This document shows positions 1 through 7,774 of a DNA stretch of 64,000 bases, in pieces (within the stretch, counting starts at the first letter, position 1; each line of letters begins with the position of its first letter). A program made the position numbers and the translations under genes. Source of the DNA: Streptomyces sp. A2-16 (lineage in GTDB: Bacteria; Actinomycetota; Actinomycetes; Streptomycetales; Streptomycetaceae). Location of the stretch: the NCBI RefSeq assembly GCF_018128905.1, contig NZ_CP063808.1, positions 3,782,001 to 3,846,000 of the forward strand, written 5' to 3'. The notes under the pieces are model-generated. The model was not told where the DNA came from. It saw only the letters and a program-made list of their open reading frames with translations, and did no database searches.

Positions 1-8
1 ACCTCCCT

Positions 9-70
9 GGCGTCCGGCCTGCTCCGTGGGACCGCCCCCGGCGTCCGGCCTGATCCGGCGGGACCGCCCC
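9..70. repeat. Two tandem 31-bp GC-rich units
   Basis: Two adjacent 31-base units, both beginning GGCGTCCGGCCTG and both containing GGGACCGCCCC, differ by a few bases and a one-base shift. The array is cut by the window edge, so its full size is unknown. It lies downstream of the minus-strand SDR gene, outside any coding region. Its theme (CCGGCCTGATCCGGCG) resembles, in reverse complement, the degenerate repeats near 53.9-54.1 kb, suggesting one family of intergenic repeats. Confidence 0.6.
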
Positions 71-91
71 GGCCCCGGCTCCGCCCGCCCC

Positions 92-1051
92 TCAGGCGAA
101 CGCGTTCACCCCCGTGAGCTCCGCCGACAGTGTCCACAGACGGGCCGCCTGCTCCGGGTCGGTCGCCCAGGAGCGGACACCGCTGCTCTGGTCGCCGTCG
201 ACCGCGGGCTCGGCGATGTCGCAGTCCTCCAGGTAGACACCGCCCATCCCCGCCAGCTGGGCCGAGGTCGCCGCCCACACCTGCGTGGCCGCGCCCTGCT
301 CCGGGCTCTTGAAGCCCGACGGGTTGAGCGCATTGCCCTGTTCGTCGATCCAGCCGCGCTCGACCATCTCCGCCTTGGGGAGGTGGCGCTGCAGCGGGGT
401 GAGGATGCCGCCCGGGTGGAGCGAGAAGGCCCGTACCCCGCGCTCGGCGCCGAGCCTGTCGAGGTGGACGGCGAACAGGACGTTCGCGGTCTTCGCCTGG
501 CCGTAGGCCTGCCACTTGTCGTAGCCGCTCCGCCAGTGGACGTCGTCCCAGCGCATGCCGGAGAAGTGGTGGGCGCGCGAGGACACCGACACCACGCGGG
601 CGCCGCCGGGCTCGATGGCCGGCCACAGCCGGTTGACCAGAGCGAAGTGACCGAGGTGGTTGGTCGCGAACTGCGCCTCCCAGCCCGGCCCGATCCGAGT
701 CTCCGGGCAGGCCATGATCCCGGCGTTGTCGATGACGAAGTCGACCGTGCGGCCCGAGTCGAGGAACCGCTCGGCGAAGGCGCGCACGCTCTCCAGGTCA
801 CCGAGGTCCAGCTCGTCCAGCTCCACGTTCTTCAGGCCGGCCAGGGCCTTCCAGGCGGTGTCGGGGCGGCGGGCCGGGACGACGACCCGGGCGCCCGCCT
901 TTGTGAGCGCTCGGGTGGTCTCCAGACCGAGCCCCGAGTAGCCCCCGGTGACGATCGCGAGCTTGCCGGACAGGTCGACGCCCGCGAGGACGTCGTCGGC
1001 CGTGGTGTGGGCGCCGAACCCCGAACCGATCTTGTGCTGTGCAGTGCTCAT
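92..1051 (-). CDS. SDR family NAD(P)-dependent oxidoreductase
   Basis: Short-chain dehydrogenase of 319 residues. A Rossmann glycine motif (TGGYSGLG) sits near residue 40, NNAG-type DNAG follows in the middle, and a Ser plus a YGQAK catalytic Tyr/Lys motif comes later, which is the classical SDR order and length. The substrate cannot be read from sequence; the closest general resemblance is to the large group of retinol dehydrogenase-like actinobacterial SDRs. The reading frame is open further upstream to 1243, but the ATG at 1051 gives the family-typical N-terminus and sits just below a promoter-like element with a 19-bp spacer, so the transcript may be leaderless or nearly so. Confidence 0.9.
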   Translation of the reverse strand: MSTAQHKIGSGFGAHTTADDVLAGVDLSGKLAIVTGGYSGLGLETTRALTKAGARVVVPARRPDTAWKALAGLKNVELDELDLGDLESVRAFAERFLDSGRTVDFVIDNAGIMACPETRIGPGWEAQFATNHLGHFALVNRLWPAIEPGGARVVSVSSRAHHFSGMRWDDVHWRSGYDKWQAYGQAKTANVLFAVHLDRLGAERGVRAFSLHPGGILTPLQRHLPKAEMVERGWIDEQGNALNPSGFKSPEQGAATQVWAATSAQLAGMGGVYLEDCDIAEPAVDGDQSSGVRSWATDPEQAARLWTLSAELTGVNAFA

Positions 1052-1058
1052 GACGGGA

Positions 1059-1089
1059 ACGCTACGAATTGGAGCGCGCTCGAAGTCAA
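1059..1089 (-). promoter_or_regulatory. MerR-type promoter (19-bp spacer) of the SDR gene
   Basis: On the minus strand TTGACT (1089-1084) is followed after 19 bases by TAGCGT (1064-1059). The long spacer is filled by a near-palindrome centred on GAGCGCGCTC. An over-long 19-bp spacer with a dyad between the hexamers is the hallmark of promoters remodelled by MerR-family activators. No MerR gene is in this window, so the regulator is inferred. Confidence 0.55.
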
Positions 1090-1126
1090 GCGCGCACCGC
1101 CGGGCGCCGGGCCGGGACAAGAGGAA

Positions 1127-1159
1127 GCCCCGACCGGACGGGGGAATCACGGTCGGGGC
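1127..1159 (-). terminator. Hairpin terminator of the FUSC operon
   Basis: Perfect 9-bp arms GCCCCGACC / GGTCGGGGC with a 15-base loop. On the minus strand the stem is followed by a T-rich run (TTCCTCTTGT), so it would end transcription from the FUSC operon before the SDR promoter. Confidence 0.55.
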
Positions 1160-1346
1160 GGTCGAGTGGTGGGTACGGATGGCGGTCGCCTCTCGGCGAA
1201 AGGCTCCACAGGGCTTCAGCCGAACGATCGTCCCTGTGGGCAAAAGGTGAGGCCCGGGGACACTGTCCCATCCATACCCACGGTCTGTTCAACGGGCAAC
1301 GACCCTGTGGTGTTCCGCCGGCCGGAGCGTTTCCGGGTGAGCTGCA
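1160..1346. other. Intergenic dyads between FUSC and SDR genes
   Basis: No gene is seen. Two further inverted repeats occur: CCACAGGG at 1206-1213 paired with CCCTGTGG at 1232-1239 (another CCCTGTGG lies near 1305), and the 13-bp palindrome GGGACACTGTCCC at 1257-1269. Either could be a protein site or an RNA stem downstream of the FUSC operon. Confidence 0.4.
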
Positions 1347-2537
1347 TCACCCGTGCCGACCGGTCGGAACGGTCTCGCTCCACAGGTTCTCGGCCTGCAG
1401 CAGCAGCGTCCCCAGCACGGTGGTGCCCTCGGCGCCCTGCCCGGCGTGCTCCCGCAGCCCCTCCTGGAGCCGGCCGCGCAGCTCCCGCATCGCCGACTCG
1501 GCGTGGTCGTCCGGACGGGCCTCGCCGCCCGCCGCCGGCAGCCGGTCGCTCTCCGCGTGGCAGGAGTCGCCGATCAGCCGGAGGAGGTCGGCGTAGGCAT
1601 CCAGCACCGGTCCGGTGGGCGGGGCCGGGGCGCGGTCGTCGTCGGCCGCCACCGCCAGGGTCCGGGTGAGGGCGCGGATGTGCCCGGTGACGCGGCTCCA
1701 GCGCTCGTCGTCCTGTTCCGACGGGAGGGGCGCGGGAGGGCGCCGTACGGCACGCAGCGGGGCGGCGGTCAGACGCAGGCTCTCCCGGCTCCAGCCGCGG
1801 GCGGACCGCAGCGCCTCGAGCCGGCGCTCCAGCCGGGCGGAGGCGTGCGACCAGCCGTGCGCGTCCCACTCGCCGTCTTGCAGGTCACCGGCCACGGTGT
1901 GCAGCACGTCACCCGCCTCCCGGGCGAGCGCCGCGAGGTTCTCCCGCACGTCCCGCAGATGGACCGGCGGCAGCACGAACGCGTTCACGGCGAGGCCGAT
2001 GACCGCACCGAGCGCGGCCTGCCCCACCCGATGGCCGACGGAGGACGCCCCGGCGGCCCCGGTGGCGAGGGTGAACAGCGCGGTGGTGGCGCCGTAGATC
2101 CCCTGGTCGCCGAAGCGCGGCCAGTTCGCGAGGAGCACCAGCGGCGGCACGGACAGTGCCACGGCGCCCAGTGTGCTCCCGGTGACGGCCAGCGCCACCG
2201 ACGCGAGCACGGTCCCGCAGCAGATCGCCCCCAGCTGCCGGGCGGCCTGCATCAGCGAGCTGTACACGGTGGCCTGCACCAGGACCACCGCCACCCAGGG
2301 CGCCATCAGGGCCATCGGATCGCCCATCCACACGCCCGCCACGAGCCAGGCGAGGATCGCGGCGGCCGAGGCCTTGAGCGACTGCACGAGCAGATCGCGC
2401 TCCCGCCCCGGCCCGCGGAAGGCGGCACGGGCGGCCCGGCCTACGGCACGCACCTCCTCCACCAGCGCGAGCGCGGGACGGGACGGTCGCCGTACCGCTT
2501 GTGTCATACGAGTCGTCGGGGTGGTGCGGTACGTCAT
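1347..2537 (-). CDS. FUSC family membrane protein
   Basis: Protein of 396 residues in the fusaric acid resistance/aromatic acid exporter-like family. The N-terminal half has several hydrophobic helices (for example around WMGDPMALMAPWVAVVLVQATVY and repeated Leu/Val/Ala-rich spans), and the C-terminal half is a soluble alpha-helical, Arg/Glu-rich domain, the usual half-length actinobacterial layout. The ATG at 2537 overlaps the stop of the upstream HAD gene as ATGA, pointing to translational coupling and fixing the start. The FUSC role in efflux is known for some members; substrate here is unknown. Confidence 0.88.
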   Translation of the reverse strand: MTYRTTPTTRMTQAVRRPSRPALALVEEVRAVGRAARAAFRGPGRERDLLVQSLKASAAAILAWLVAGVWMGDPMALMAPWVAVVLVQATVYSSLMQAARQLGAICCGTVLASVALAVTGSTLGAVALSVPPLVLLANWPRFGDQGIYGATTALFTLATGAAGASSVGHRVGQAALGAVIGLAVNAFVLPPVHLRDVRENLAALAREAGDVLHTVAGDLQDGEWDAHGWSHASARLERRLEALRSARGWSRESLRLTAAPLRAVRRPPAPLPSEQDDERWSRVTGHIRALTRTLAVAADDDRAPAPPTGPVLDAYADLLRLIGDSCHAESDRLPAAGGEARPDDHAESAMRELRGRLQEGLREHAGQGAEGTTVLGTLLLQAENLWSETVPTGRHG

Positions 2538-3190
2538 GCCAGGGGGCTGTCCGCCAGGGACGCGAGCAGATGGGCCGGATCGTCGTAGATCGCCTGCGCG
2601 CCCGCCTCGACGAGATCGGCACGGGGGATGCCGCCGCACAGCACGCCCACACAGCGGACCCCGGCCCGGCTGCCGGCGAGCATGTCCCACACCGTGTCGC
2701 CGACGAAGACCGCGCGTTCGGCCGGCACCCCGGCCAGCTCCAGCGCGTGCTCGACGGGCTCGGGGGCGGGCTTGCCCTCCTCGACGTCGTCGGCGCTCGC
2801 GGTGGCCAGGATCGCGTCGTCCGCGGAGATCGCCCGGCGCAGCGCGGACAGCTCCGCTCCGCCCGCCGAGGTGGCCAGCACCACCCGCCAGCCCTCGTGG
2901 TCCAGGCGCCGCAGCAGCCGGCCCGCGTCCTGGAGGGCGGGCAGCCGGTCGAAGTACTGCCCGTACAGGGCCTTGTGGGCGGCGCTCAGCTCGGCGTCGC
3001 GGTCCTTGTCGCGGTCGTCGCCGAGCAGATGCGCGACGAGATCGTCGGAGCCGAGCCCGATGGCCCGGTGGACGGCGTGCATGGGCACCCGGTGGCCCGC
3101 CTGCCGCAGCGCCTCCCACCAGGTCGTCACATGCAGGTGGTTGGTGTCGACCAGGGTCCCGTCGACGTCGAACACTGCCGCCCGTTCCAT
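2534..3190 (-). CDS. HAD-superfamily hydrolase (phosphoglycolate phosphatase-like)
   Basis: Protein of 218 residues with all HAD motifs: nucleophile/acid DVDGTLVD near residue 8, a Thr-containing motif II (LATSAGG), Lys in the KPAPEP segment, and the motif IV acidic pair in VGDTVWDM. A helical cap lies between motifs I and II, as in beta-phosphoglucomutase/phosphoglycolate-phosphatase-like members. The ATG at 3190 follows GAGGAG at good spacing. It is the middle gene of a PHP-HAD-FUSC operon and its stop overlaps the FUSC start. Confidence 0.9.
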   Translation of the reverse strand: MERAAVFDVDGTLVDTNHLHVTTWWEALRQAGHRVPMHAVHRAIGLGSDDLVAHLLGDDRDKDRDAELSAAHKALYGQYFDRLPALQDAGRLLRRLDHEGWRVVLATSAGGAELSALRRAISADDAILATASADDVEEGKPAPEPVEHALELAGVPAERAVFVGDTVWDMLAGSRAGVRCVGVLCGGIPRADLVEAGAQAIYDDPAHLLASLADSPLA

Positions 3191-3228
3191 GAACCGCTCC
3201 TCTCCTGTCGTGCCGCACGGGTACCACC

Positions 3229-4266
3229 TCAGGCGCCCGCCACTCGGGCCGGTACCCGCCCTTCCCGGGACCAGGCCAGGAGTTCCCCGAGGGTCCAGGT
3301 GGTCACGATCCGTTCGGCCGGCACCCCGCACTCCTCGGCCCGCGCGCACCCGAGGACCTGCCAGTCGAGCTGCCCGGGCGCGTGCGCGTCGGTGTCGACC
3401 GAGAACAGCACGCCCGCTCCGACCGCCGCGCGCAGCAGCCGGCGCGGTGGGTCGAGGCGCTCGGGGCGGCTGTTGATCTCCACCGCCGTGCCCGACTCGG
3501 CGCACGCGGCGAACACCTCGTCCGCGTCGAACTCCGACTCGGGCCGCCCCCGCCCGGTCAGCAGCCGTCCCGTGCAGTGCCCGAGGACATTCGCGTGCGG
3601 ATCGCGTACGGCGGCCACCATGCGCCGGGTCATCGCGCGGGCGTCCATGCGCAGCTTGGAGTGCACGGACACGACCACGACGTCCAGGCGCTCCAGGAGC
3701 TCGGGTTCCTGGTCCAGGGAGCCGTCGTCGAGGATGTCGCACTCGATGCCGGTCAGCAGCCGGAACGGCGCCCAGGTCTCGTTCAGCGCGGCCACCACGT
3801 CCAGCTGCTCCCGCAGCCGCTCCGGGGACAGTCCCCGGGCCACGGTCAGCCGCGGCGAGTGGTCGGTGAGCACCGCCCACTCGTGGCCGAGTTCCGCCGC
3901 GGTCCGGCCCATCTCCTCGATCGGGCTGCCGCCGTCCGACCAGTCGGAGTGCAGATGGCAGTCGCCCCGCAACAGCGCCCGCAGCTTCTCGCCGCCCCCG
4001 GGCCCGGGCGCGGCGGACTCCGCCTCCAGCTTCTCCAGATAGCCGGGCACGCCCCCGGCCAGCGCCTCGCGCACCACCTGGGCCGTCTTCGGGCCGATGC
4101 CCTTGAGCGACTCGAGCGACCCGGCCTCCGCGCGCTCGCGCACCTCTTCCGCGGGCAGCCCGGTCAGCACCCGGGCCGCCGTACGGAAGGCACGGACGCG
4201 GTACGTCGGTGCCAGGGACCGCTCCAGCAGGAAGGCGATCCGTTCCAGGGCCTCCACGGGATCCAT
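3229..4266 (-). CDS. PHP domain protein with N-terminal helix-hairpin-helix (PolX-like without polymerase)
   Basis: Protein of 345 residues. Residues 1-90 resemble the beta-N-terminal/HhH region of family X polymerases (YRVRAFRTAARVL, then LKGIGPKTAQVV). Residues about 105-345 form a PHP metal phosphoesterase domain with HLHSDWSDG, TDHSP, GIECDIL, VHSKL, GHCTGR and DTDAHA carrying the expected His/Asp/Glu ligands. The PolX palm and fingers between these parts are absent. A frame-consistent GTG lies at 4281, but GGAGG sits between it and the ATG at 4266, so the ATG is preferred. First gene of the PHP-HAD-FUSC operon. Confidence 0.88.
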   Translation of the reverse strand: MDPVEALERIAFLLERSLAPTYRVRAFRTAARVLTGLPAEEVRERAEAGSLESLKGIGPKTAQVVREALAGGVPGYLEKLEAESAAPGPGGGEKLRALLRGDCHLHSDWSDGGSPIEEMGRTAAELGHEWAVLTDHSPRLTVARGLSPERLREQLDVVAALNETWAPFRLLTGIECDILDDGSLDQEPELLERLDVVVVSVHSKLRMDARAMTRRMVAAVRDPHANVLGHCTGRLLTGRGRPESEFDADEVFAACAESGTAVEINSRPERLDPPRRLLRAAVGAGVLFSVDTDAHAPGQLDWQVLGCARAEECGVPAERIVTTWTLGELLAWSREGRVPARVAGA

Positions 4267-4465
4267 CGCCACCTCCTCCACCCAGAGTTCCCCAGGCGCA
4301 CCGAGGCCGCACGACGGGCCCGCGCGGTGTGGGCCGTACCGCGCCCCGCACCGAGGCGGCCGTGATCACCGACTCCGGCATCGGCGGGGCTGCCGCGCTG
4401 CCGGGCCCTGCTCGGCCGATGACTCACGCCTCTCGCTTCCGCGGGATGCGTTCTACGCTCTTTCC

Positions 4466-4702
4466 ATGACCGAAATCGCGAGCCCGCACATCGCCACCCC
4501 GCGGATCATCGTGCTCGGGGTGCAGCCGACCACACCGCCCTTCCGGATCGTGGAGATCGACGGGGAGGTGGTCGGCGAGGCGAGGACCATCACCGACGTG
4601 CTGGAGGCGGCCGCCGCCTTCGGCATCACGATCCACGACCTGGACGACCCCGACGTGGTCCGCTGGGTGGGCGGCGACAAGTTCACCTGGCACCGGCACT
4701 GA
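4466..4702 (+). CDS. Small conserved-type hypothetical protein
   Basis: A 78-residue protein starting MTEIASPHIATPR with a mixed alpha/beta composition, no signal peptide and no recognised motif. The segment around RIIVLGVQPTTPPFRIVEIDGEVVGEA looks like paired beta strands followed by a helix. Codon use is typical of neighbouring genes. A TACGCT hexamer ends only seven bases before the ATG, which would suit a leaderless transcript. Convergent with the GH16 gene. Function unknown. Confidence 0.7.
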   Translation: MTEIASPHIATPRIIVLGVQPTTPPFRIVEIDGEVVGEARTITDVLEAAAAFGITIHDLDDPDVVRWVGGDKFTWHRH

Positions 4703-4720
4703 GCCGTCGGCTCAGCCGAC
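4700..4720. terminator. Short overlapping stems between convergent genes
   Basis: TGAGCC-GTC-GGCTCA spans both facing stop codons, and GTCGGCT-C-AGCCGAC overlaps it. Either small stem could act on both strands between the convergent hypothetical and GH16 genes. Stems are short, so this is tentative. Confidence 0.3.
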
Positions 4721-5941
4721 CGTCCATTTCTGGTTGGCGGCGCCTGTGCAGGTCCACAGCTGGAGCCGGGTGCCGTTGGCCGAGTTGTTGCCCGTCACGT
4801 CCAGGCACTTGTTCGCCTGCGGGTTGACGATGTCCCGCGCACCCGTGACGGTCCACCGCTGGGCCCCGGAGCCGTTGCAGTCGTAGAGCTGCACCGGCGT
4901 GCCGTCCGCGGTGGCGCCACCCGTCACGTCGAGGCACTTGCCGAGCGCGCGAATGGTGCCGTCAGCGCCCACGGTCCACTGCTGGGCGGCGGTGCCGTTG
5001 CAGTCGTAGAGCTGTACGGCCGTCCCGTTCGCGGGGTTCGCCCCGGCCACGTCCACGCACTTGCCCGCCAGGCCCCGGATCGCCGTCCCGGTGGCCGTGT
5101 CGCCGGTGGTCACCGACACGTGGTCCACCACGAGCTGCTGCGGGAAGGACGTCGAGCCGTCGGGGTCGCCGGGCCAGTAGCCGCCGACCGCGAGGTTCAG
5201 GATCAGGAAGTACGGCTTGTTGAACACCCAGGTGCGGCCGCCCAGGTCGGCGGGGGTGCGCCGCTGGTAGACGTTCCCGTCCACGGACCAGGTGATCGAG
5301 TCGGGCGCCCAGTCGACGGCGAAGGTGTGGAAGGCGTCGGCGAAGGCCTGCCCGTTCGGCAGGGAGTAGCCGGCGCCGATGCCGCCCGAGCCGGAGTAGC
5401 CGGGGCCGTGGATCGTGCCGTGCACGGTCGAGGGTTCGAAGCCGACGTTCTCCATGATGTCGATCTCGCCCGAGTCCGGCCAGTTGACCGGGGTCCCCAG
5501 CATCCAGAACGCGGGCCACATGCCCTGCCCGCGCGGGATCTTCATCCGCGCCTCGACGTGCCCGTACTGCGCGGTGAACTTCCCGGAGGTGTTCAGCCGG
5601 GCGGAGGTGTACTGGCAGGTGCCGTACCAGCACTGGTAGTTCGCGGGGTTCTCGCGCCGGGCCGTGATCACGAGGTGGCCCTGGCCGTCGAGGGCCGCGT
5701 TCCTGTTGCCCGACGTGTAGTACTGCCGCTCGTGGTTGTTGACGTTGTCCCCGGTCTCGATCTGCCACTTCGAGGAGTCGACGGCGGCTCCGGCGGGCCC
5801 GTCGAAGGTGTCGGAGAACGTCACCGCGGCGGCGGCAGCGGGGGAGGCGGTGGGCGGGTCCGCCTGGGCGGCACCGGATGAGATCAGGACGGCGGACAGT
5901 GCGGCGAGGAGACATCTGCGCAGCAGGCGTGAGGCGGCCAC
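4712..5941 (-). CDS. Secreted GH16 glucanase with C-terminal ricin-type lectin domain
   Basis: Protein of 409 residues. A Sec signal peptide (RRCLLAALSAVLISSGAAQA) covers residues 1-27. The GH16 catalytic domain covers about 40-270, with active-site E159-I-D161-I-M-E164, the six-residue beta-bulge form found in laminarinase-like endo-beta-1,3-glucanases. Residues about 285-409 are a ricin B beta-trefoil with three QxW repeats (QQW, QRW, QKW) and matching LYDCNG/LWTCTG motifs. The GTG at 5941 follows GGAGGA. It likely hydrolyses beta-1,3-glucan outside the cell; substrate is inferred from the active-site form. Confidence 0.93.
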   Translation of the reverse strand: MAASRLLRRCLLAALSAVLISSGAAQADPPTASPAAAAAVTFSDTFDGPAGAAVDSSKWQIETGDNVNNHERQYYTSGNRNAALDGQGHLVITARRENPANYQCWYGTCQYTSARLNTSGKFTAQYGHVEARMKIPRGQGMWPAFWMLGTPVNWPDSGEIDIMENVGFEPSTVHGTIHGPGYSGSGGIGAGYSLPNGQAFADAFHTFAVDWAPDSITWSVDGNVYQRRTPADLGGRTWVFNKPYFLILNLAVGGYWPGDPDGSTSFPQQLVVDHVSVTTGDTATGTAIRGLAGKCVDVAGANPANGTAVQLYDCNGTAAQQWTVGADGTIRALGKCLDVTGGATADGTPVQLYDCNGSGAQRWTVTGARDIVNPQANKCLDVTGNNSANGTRLQLWTCTGAANQKWTVG

Positions 5942-5984
5942 GGCTCTTCCTCCGAGGTGGGGGGGGTGAAGGTGTCGCCTCTTG

Positions 5985-6013
5985 ATTTAAGGAGTGAGTT
6001 AAGGGGTCGTCAA
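5985..6013 (-). promoter_or_regulatory. Near-consensus housekeeping promoter of the GH16 gene
   Basis: Minus strand: TTGACG (6013-6008), 17-base spacer, TTAAAT (5990-5985), 43 bases upstream of the GTG start. The spacer contains TTAA-CTCACTCC-TTAA, a direct repeat of TTAA at the -10 edge that could bind a regulator. A TGGT-ACGG-ACCA dyad lies just upstream at 6019-6030. Confidence 0.65.
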
Positions 6014-6054
6014 TACTTTGGTACGGACCAGAAGTTGAGCGACCCCCCGACTCC

Positions 6055-6642
6055 CTACGCCTTCTTCGCCGGCTTCTTCGCAGGCTTCACCGCCGGCTTG
6101 GCCGCCGGCTTCTTGTGCACCGCCCGGCTCAGCCGCCGCCCGAGCAGCAGATAGCCGATCAGGGCGCCGGACGTGTTCAGGATGACGTCGTCGATGTCGA
6201 AGGCCCGCCCCTCCACCAGCGCCCCCTGCGCGAACTCGACCAGCAGCATCACGATGGCCGTCAGCAGCAGGATCCGCAGCAGTCCCCGGGTCTTCGGGGC
6301 GATGATCGGGACCAGGATGCCGAACGGCACGCCCAGCAGGATGTTCCCGCCGATCTGCTTGACCGCGTCCCGCATCTCCGGCTGGTCCAGATAGGCCTTG
6401 AGGGAGGCGCCGGGATGCAGGTTGGTGTGGGTCAGGTCCACCGAGGCGGGCGAGGGCTCCAGGGTCAGCCGCGCCAGGACGACGGCGAACGCCACCATGA
6501 ACACGAACGCGAACACCATCGCCACGAAGCGGACGACGAGAGAGAGCGGATTGCGCCGGGGGCGGGCGGGTTTCGCCGCGGGCTCGGGCTTGGTGGTGCC
6601 GGCGTCCGAGGCCGCTCGCGAACGTGAGAGCACCCAGGCCAT
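6055..6642 (-). CDS. VanZ-like membrane protein
   Basis: Protein of 195 residues with an Arg/Pro-rich cytoplasmic N-terminus, four hydrophobic helices and the VanZ-like core: GNILLGVPFGILVPII, LLTAIVMLLVEFAQ and DIDDVILNTSGALIGYLL. The acidic FDIDDVILN block is the family signature. The tail is a run of Ala/Lys/Pro repeats (KPAVKPAKKPAKKA). The ATG at 6642 follows GGAGGAAACA; the longer open frame upstream lacks a site. VanZ proteins affect glycopeptide or lipoglycopeptide susceptibility in some bacteria; here the role is unknown. Confidence 0.88.
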   Translation of the reverse strand: MAWVLSRSRAASDAGTTKPEPAAKPARPRRNPLSLVVRFVAMVFAFVFMVAFAVVLARLTLEPSPASVDLTHTNLHPGASLKAYLDQPEMRDAVKQIGGNILLGVPFGILVPIIAPKTRGLLRILLLTAIVMLLVEFAQGALVEGRAFDIDDVILNTSGALIGYLLLGRRLSRAVHKKPAAKPAVKPAKKPAKKA

Positions 6643-6961
6643 TGTTTCCTCCACTCTGCAACTTCCCTGTGTCGTAGGCCGATTACCCCTGAACCATCCG
6701 AGAATGCGGTCCCGCCCCGACCGGCTCGGTTTCCCCTCGTACGGTCGGGGCACTCCGGGCTGAAAAACCGCGCGCGTCGCCACCGCACGCCCCCGGGGGC
6801 AGCGCTTGGACGGCGCGCGACGCACAGCTCACCCGGCCGAGACCTGAGGCGGTGGCGCAAGCTCTCCCAGGGCTACGACCGTTGCTCCTGCGTCGATATC
6901 GCCCTGGTCCTCGCCCTCCTCGGCGTGGATCCTGGTGGGCACCACCGTGCTCGGAGGCTGA
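6643..6961. other. Intergenic region with a 10-bp hairpin
   Basis: No convincing gene. A perfect hairpin GCCCCGACCG (6714-6723) / CGGTCGGGGC (6742-6751) with an 18-base loop resembles the stem at 1127-1159 and may end transcription of the DUF4230 gene. The stretch 6850-6960 has an open plus-strand frame (around RKLSQGYDR) without a start or a recognised family and is left uncalled. Confidence 0.4.
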
Positions 6962-7624
6962 TCAACTGCCGTAGGTGACCTCGACCTTCTTGAAGCCGAG
7001 CGAGCCCAGCAGACCCTTGAGCATGGTGGTGGTGTTGGTCTCGGCCCGCTTGGTCAGCTCGCTCTCCTTCGCCGCCTCGGTGATGTGCTTCACCGCGAGC
7101 TTCTGCACGGCCTGTTCGCTGTTGGGGTTGTCGGAGAAGAAGTCGCCGAGCCGGTCGAGCAGACCGCGCTGCTTGGAGACCGCGTAGGAGCGGTCGGCGT
7201 CCAGTGTGGCCTTGCCGAGCCGGGCGTGCGGGAGGTGGAGCGTGGCTGCCGTGCGGTCCTCGTTGACCGTCACGTCGTTCTTGGCGACCTTGCCGAGGTC
7301 GACATAGGCGTCCACCGCGCCCGCCCCGACGTACAGGGTGCGCGAGCCGCGGATCGCGTCGGGCAGGAACTTGGTGTCCTTCTCCAGGTCCACGACGACC
7401 TGGAAATTGCCGGAGGCGGCGTCGTAACGGCTGATGTCCTGGATGGACTCCAGAAGTGCGGGACCCGAACGGTCGTGGGTCTCGGTGCCGAACAGGTCCT
7501 TGAGGCCAGGGAGCACACTGAGCCGGATCCCGGCGAAGAACACCACGAGCACCACCACGACGGCGGTCAGTATCTTCGCCCAGCCGGGCATGCGCCTGGA
7601 CACGCGCCTGATGGGAGTCGTCAT
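6962..7624 (-). CDS. DUF4230 domain-containing membrane-anchored protein
   Basis: Protein of 220 residues with a short basic N-terminus, one membrane helix (ILTAVVVVLVVFFAGIRL, about residues 14-33) and an extracytoplasmic DUF4230 domain containing NFQVVVDLEKDTKFLPDAI, a YVDLGKVAKNDVTV strand pair and a C-terminal NTTTMLKGLLGSLGFKKVEV segment. The ATG at 7624 follows GGAGG with eight bases spacing; the open frame upstream is not used. Function unknown; divergent from the P450. Confidence 0.85.
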   Translation of the reverse strand: MTTPIRRVSRRMPGWAKILTAVVVVLVVFFAGIRLSVLPGLKDLFGTETHDRSGPALLESIQDISRYDAASGNFQVVVDLEKDTKFLPDAIRGSRTLYVGAGAVDAYVDLGKVAKNDVTVNEDRTAATLHLPHARLGKATLDADRSYAVSKQRGLLDRLGDFFSDNPNSEQAVQKLAVKHITEAAKESELTKRAETNTTTMLKGLLGSLGFKKVEVTYGS

Positions 7625-7774
7625 GCGACGGCCCTCCTTCCTACTGCACGGATGCCCAGGGATGACTCCCAAAAGCCCTGCCGCACCGTCTTGTTGGCTG
7701 ATTGGGACACTGCCGGGACACAAGGGGGCGCACTAGCGTGGAGAACTCGCGTACCGGCCTGTCTGGAGACCCGG

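Noticed and set aside
1347..3227. A 626-residue fusion containing FUSC
   Set aside because: The upstream part reads the HAD gene in another frame; the ATGA overlap fixes the FUSC start at 2537.
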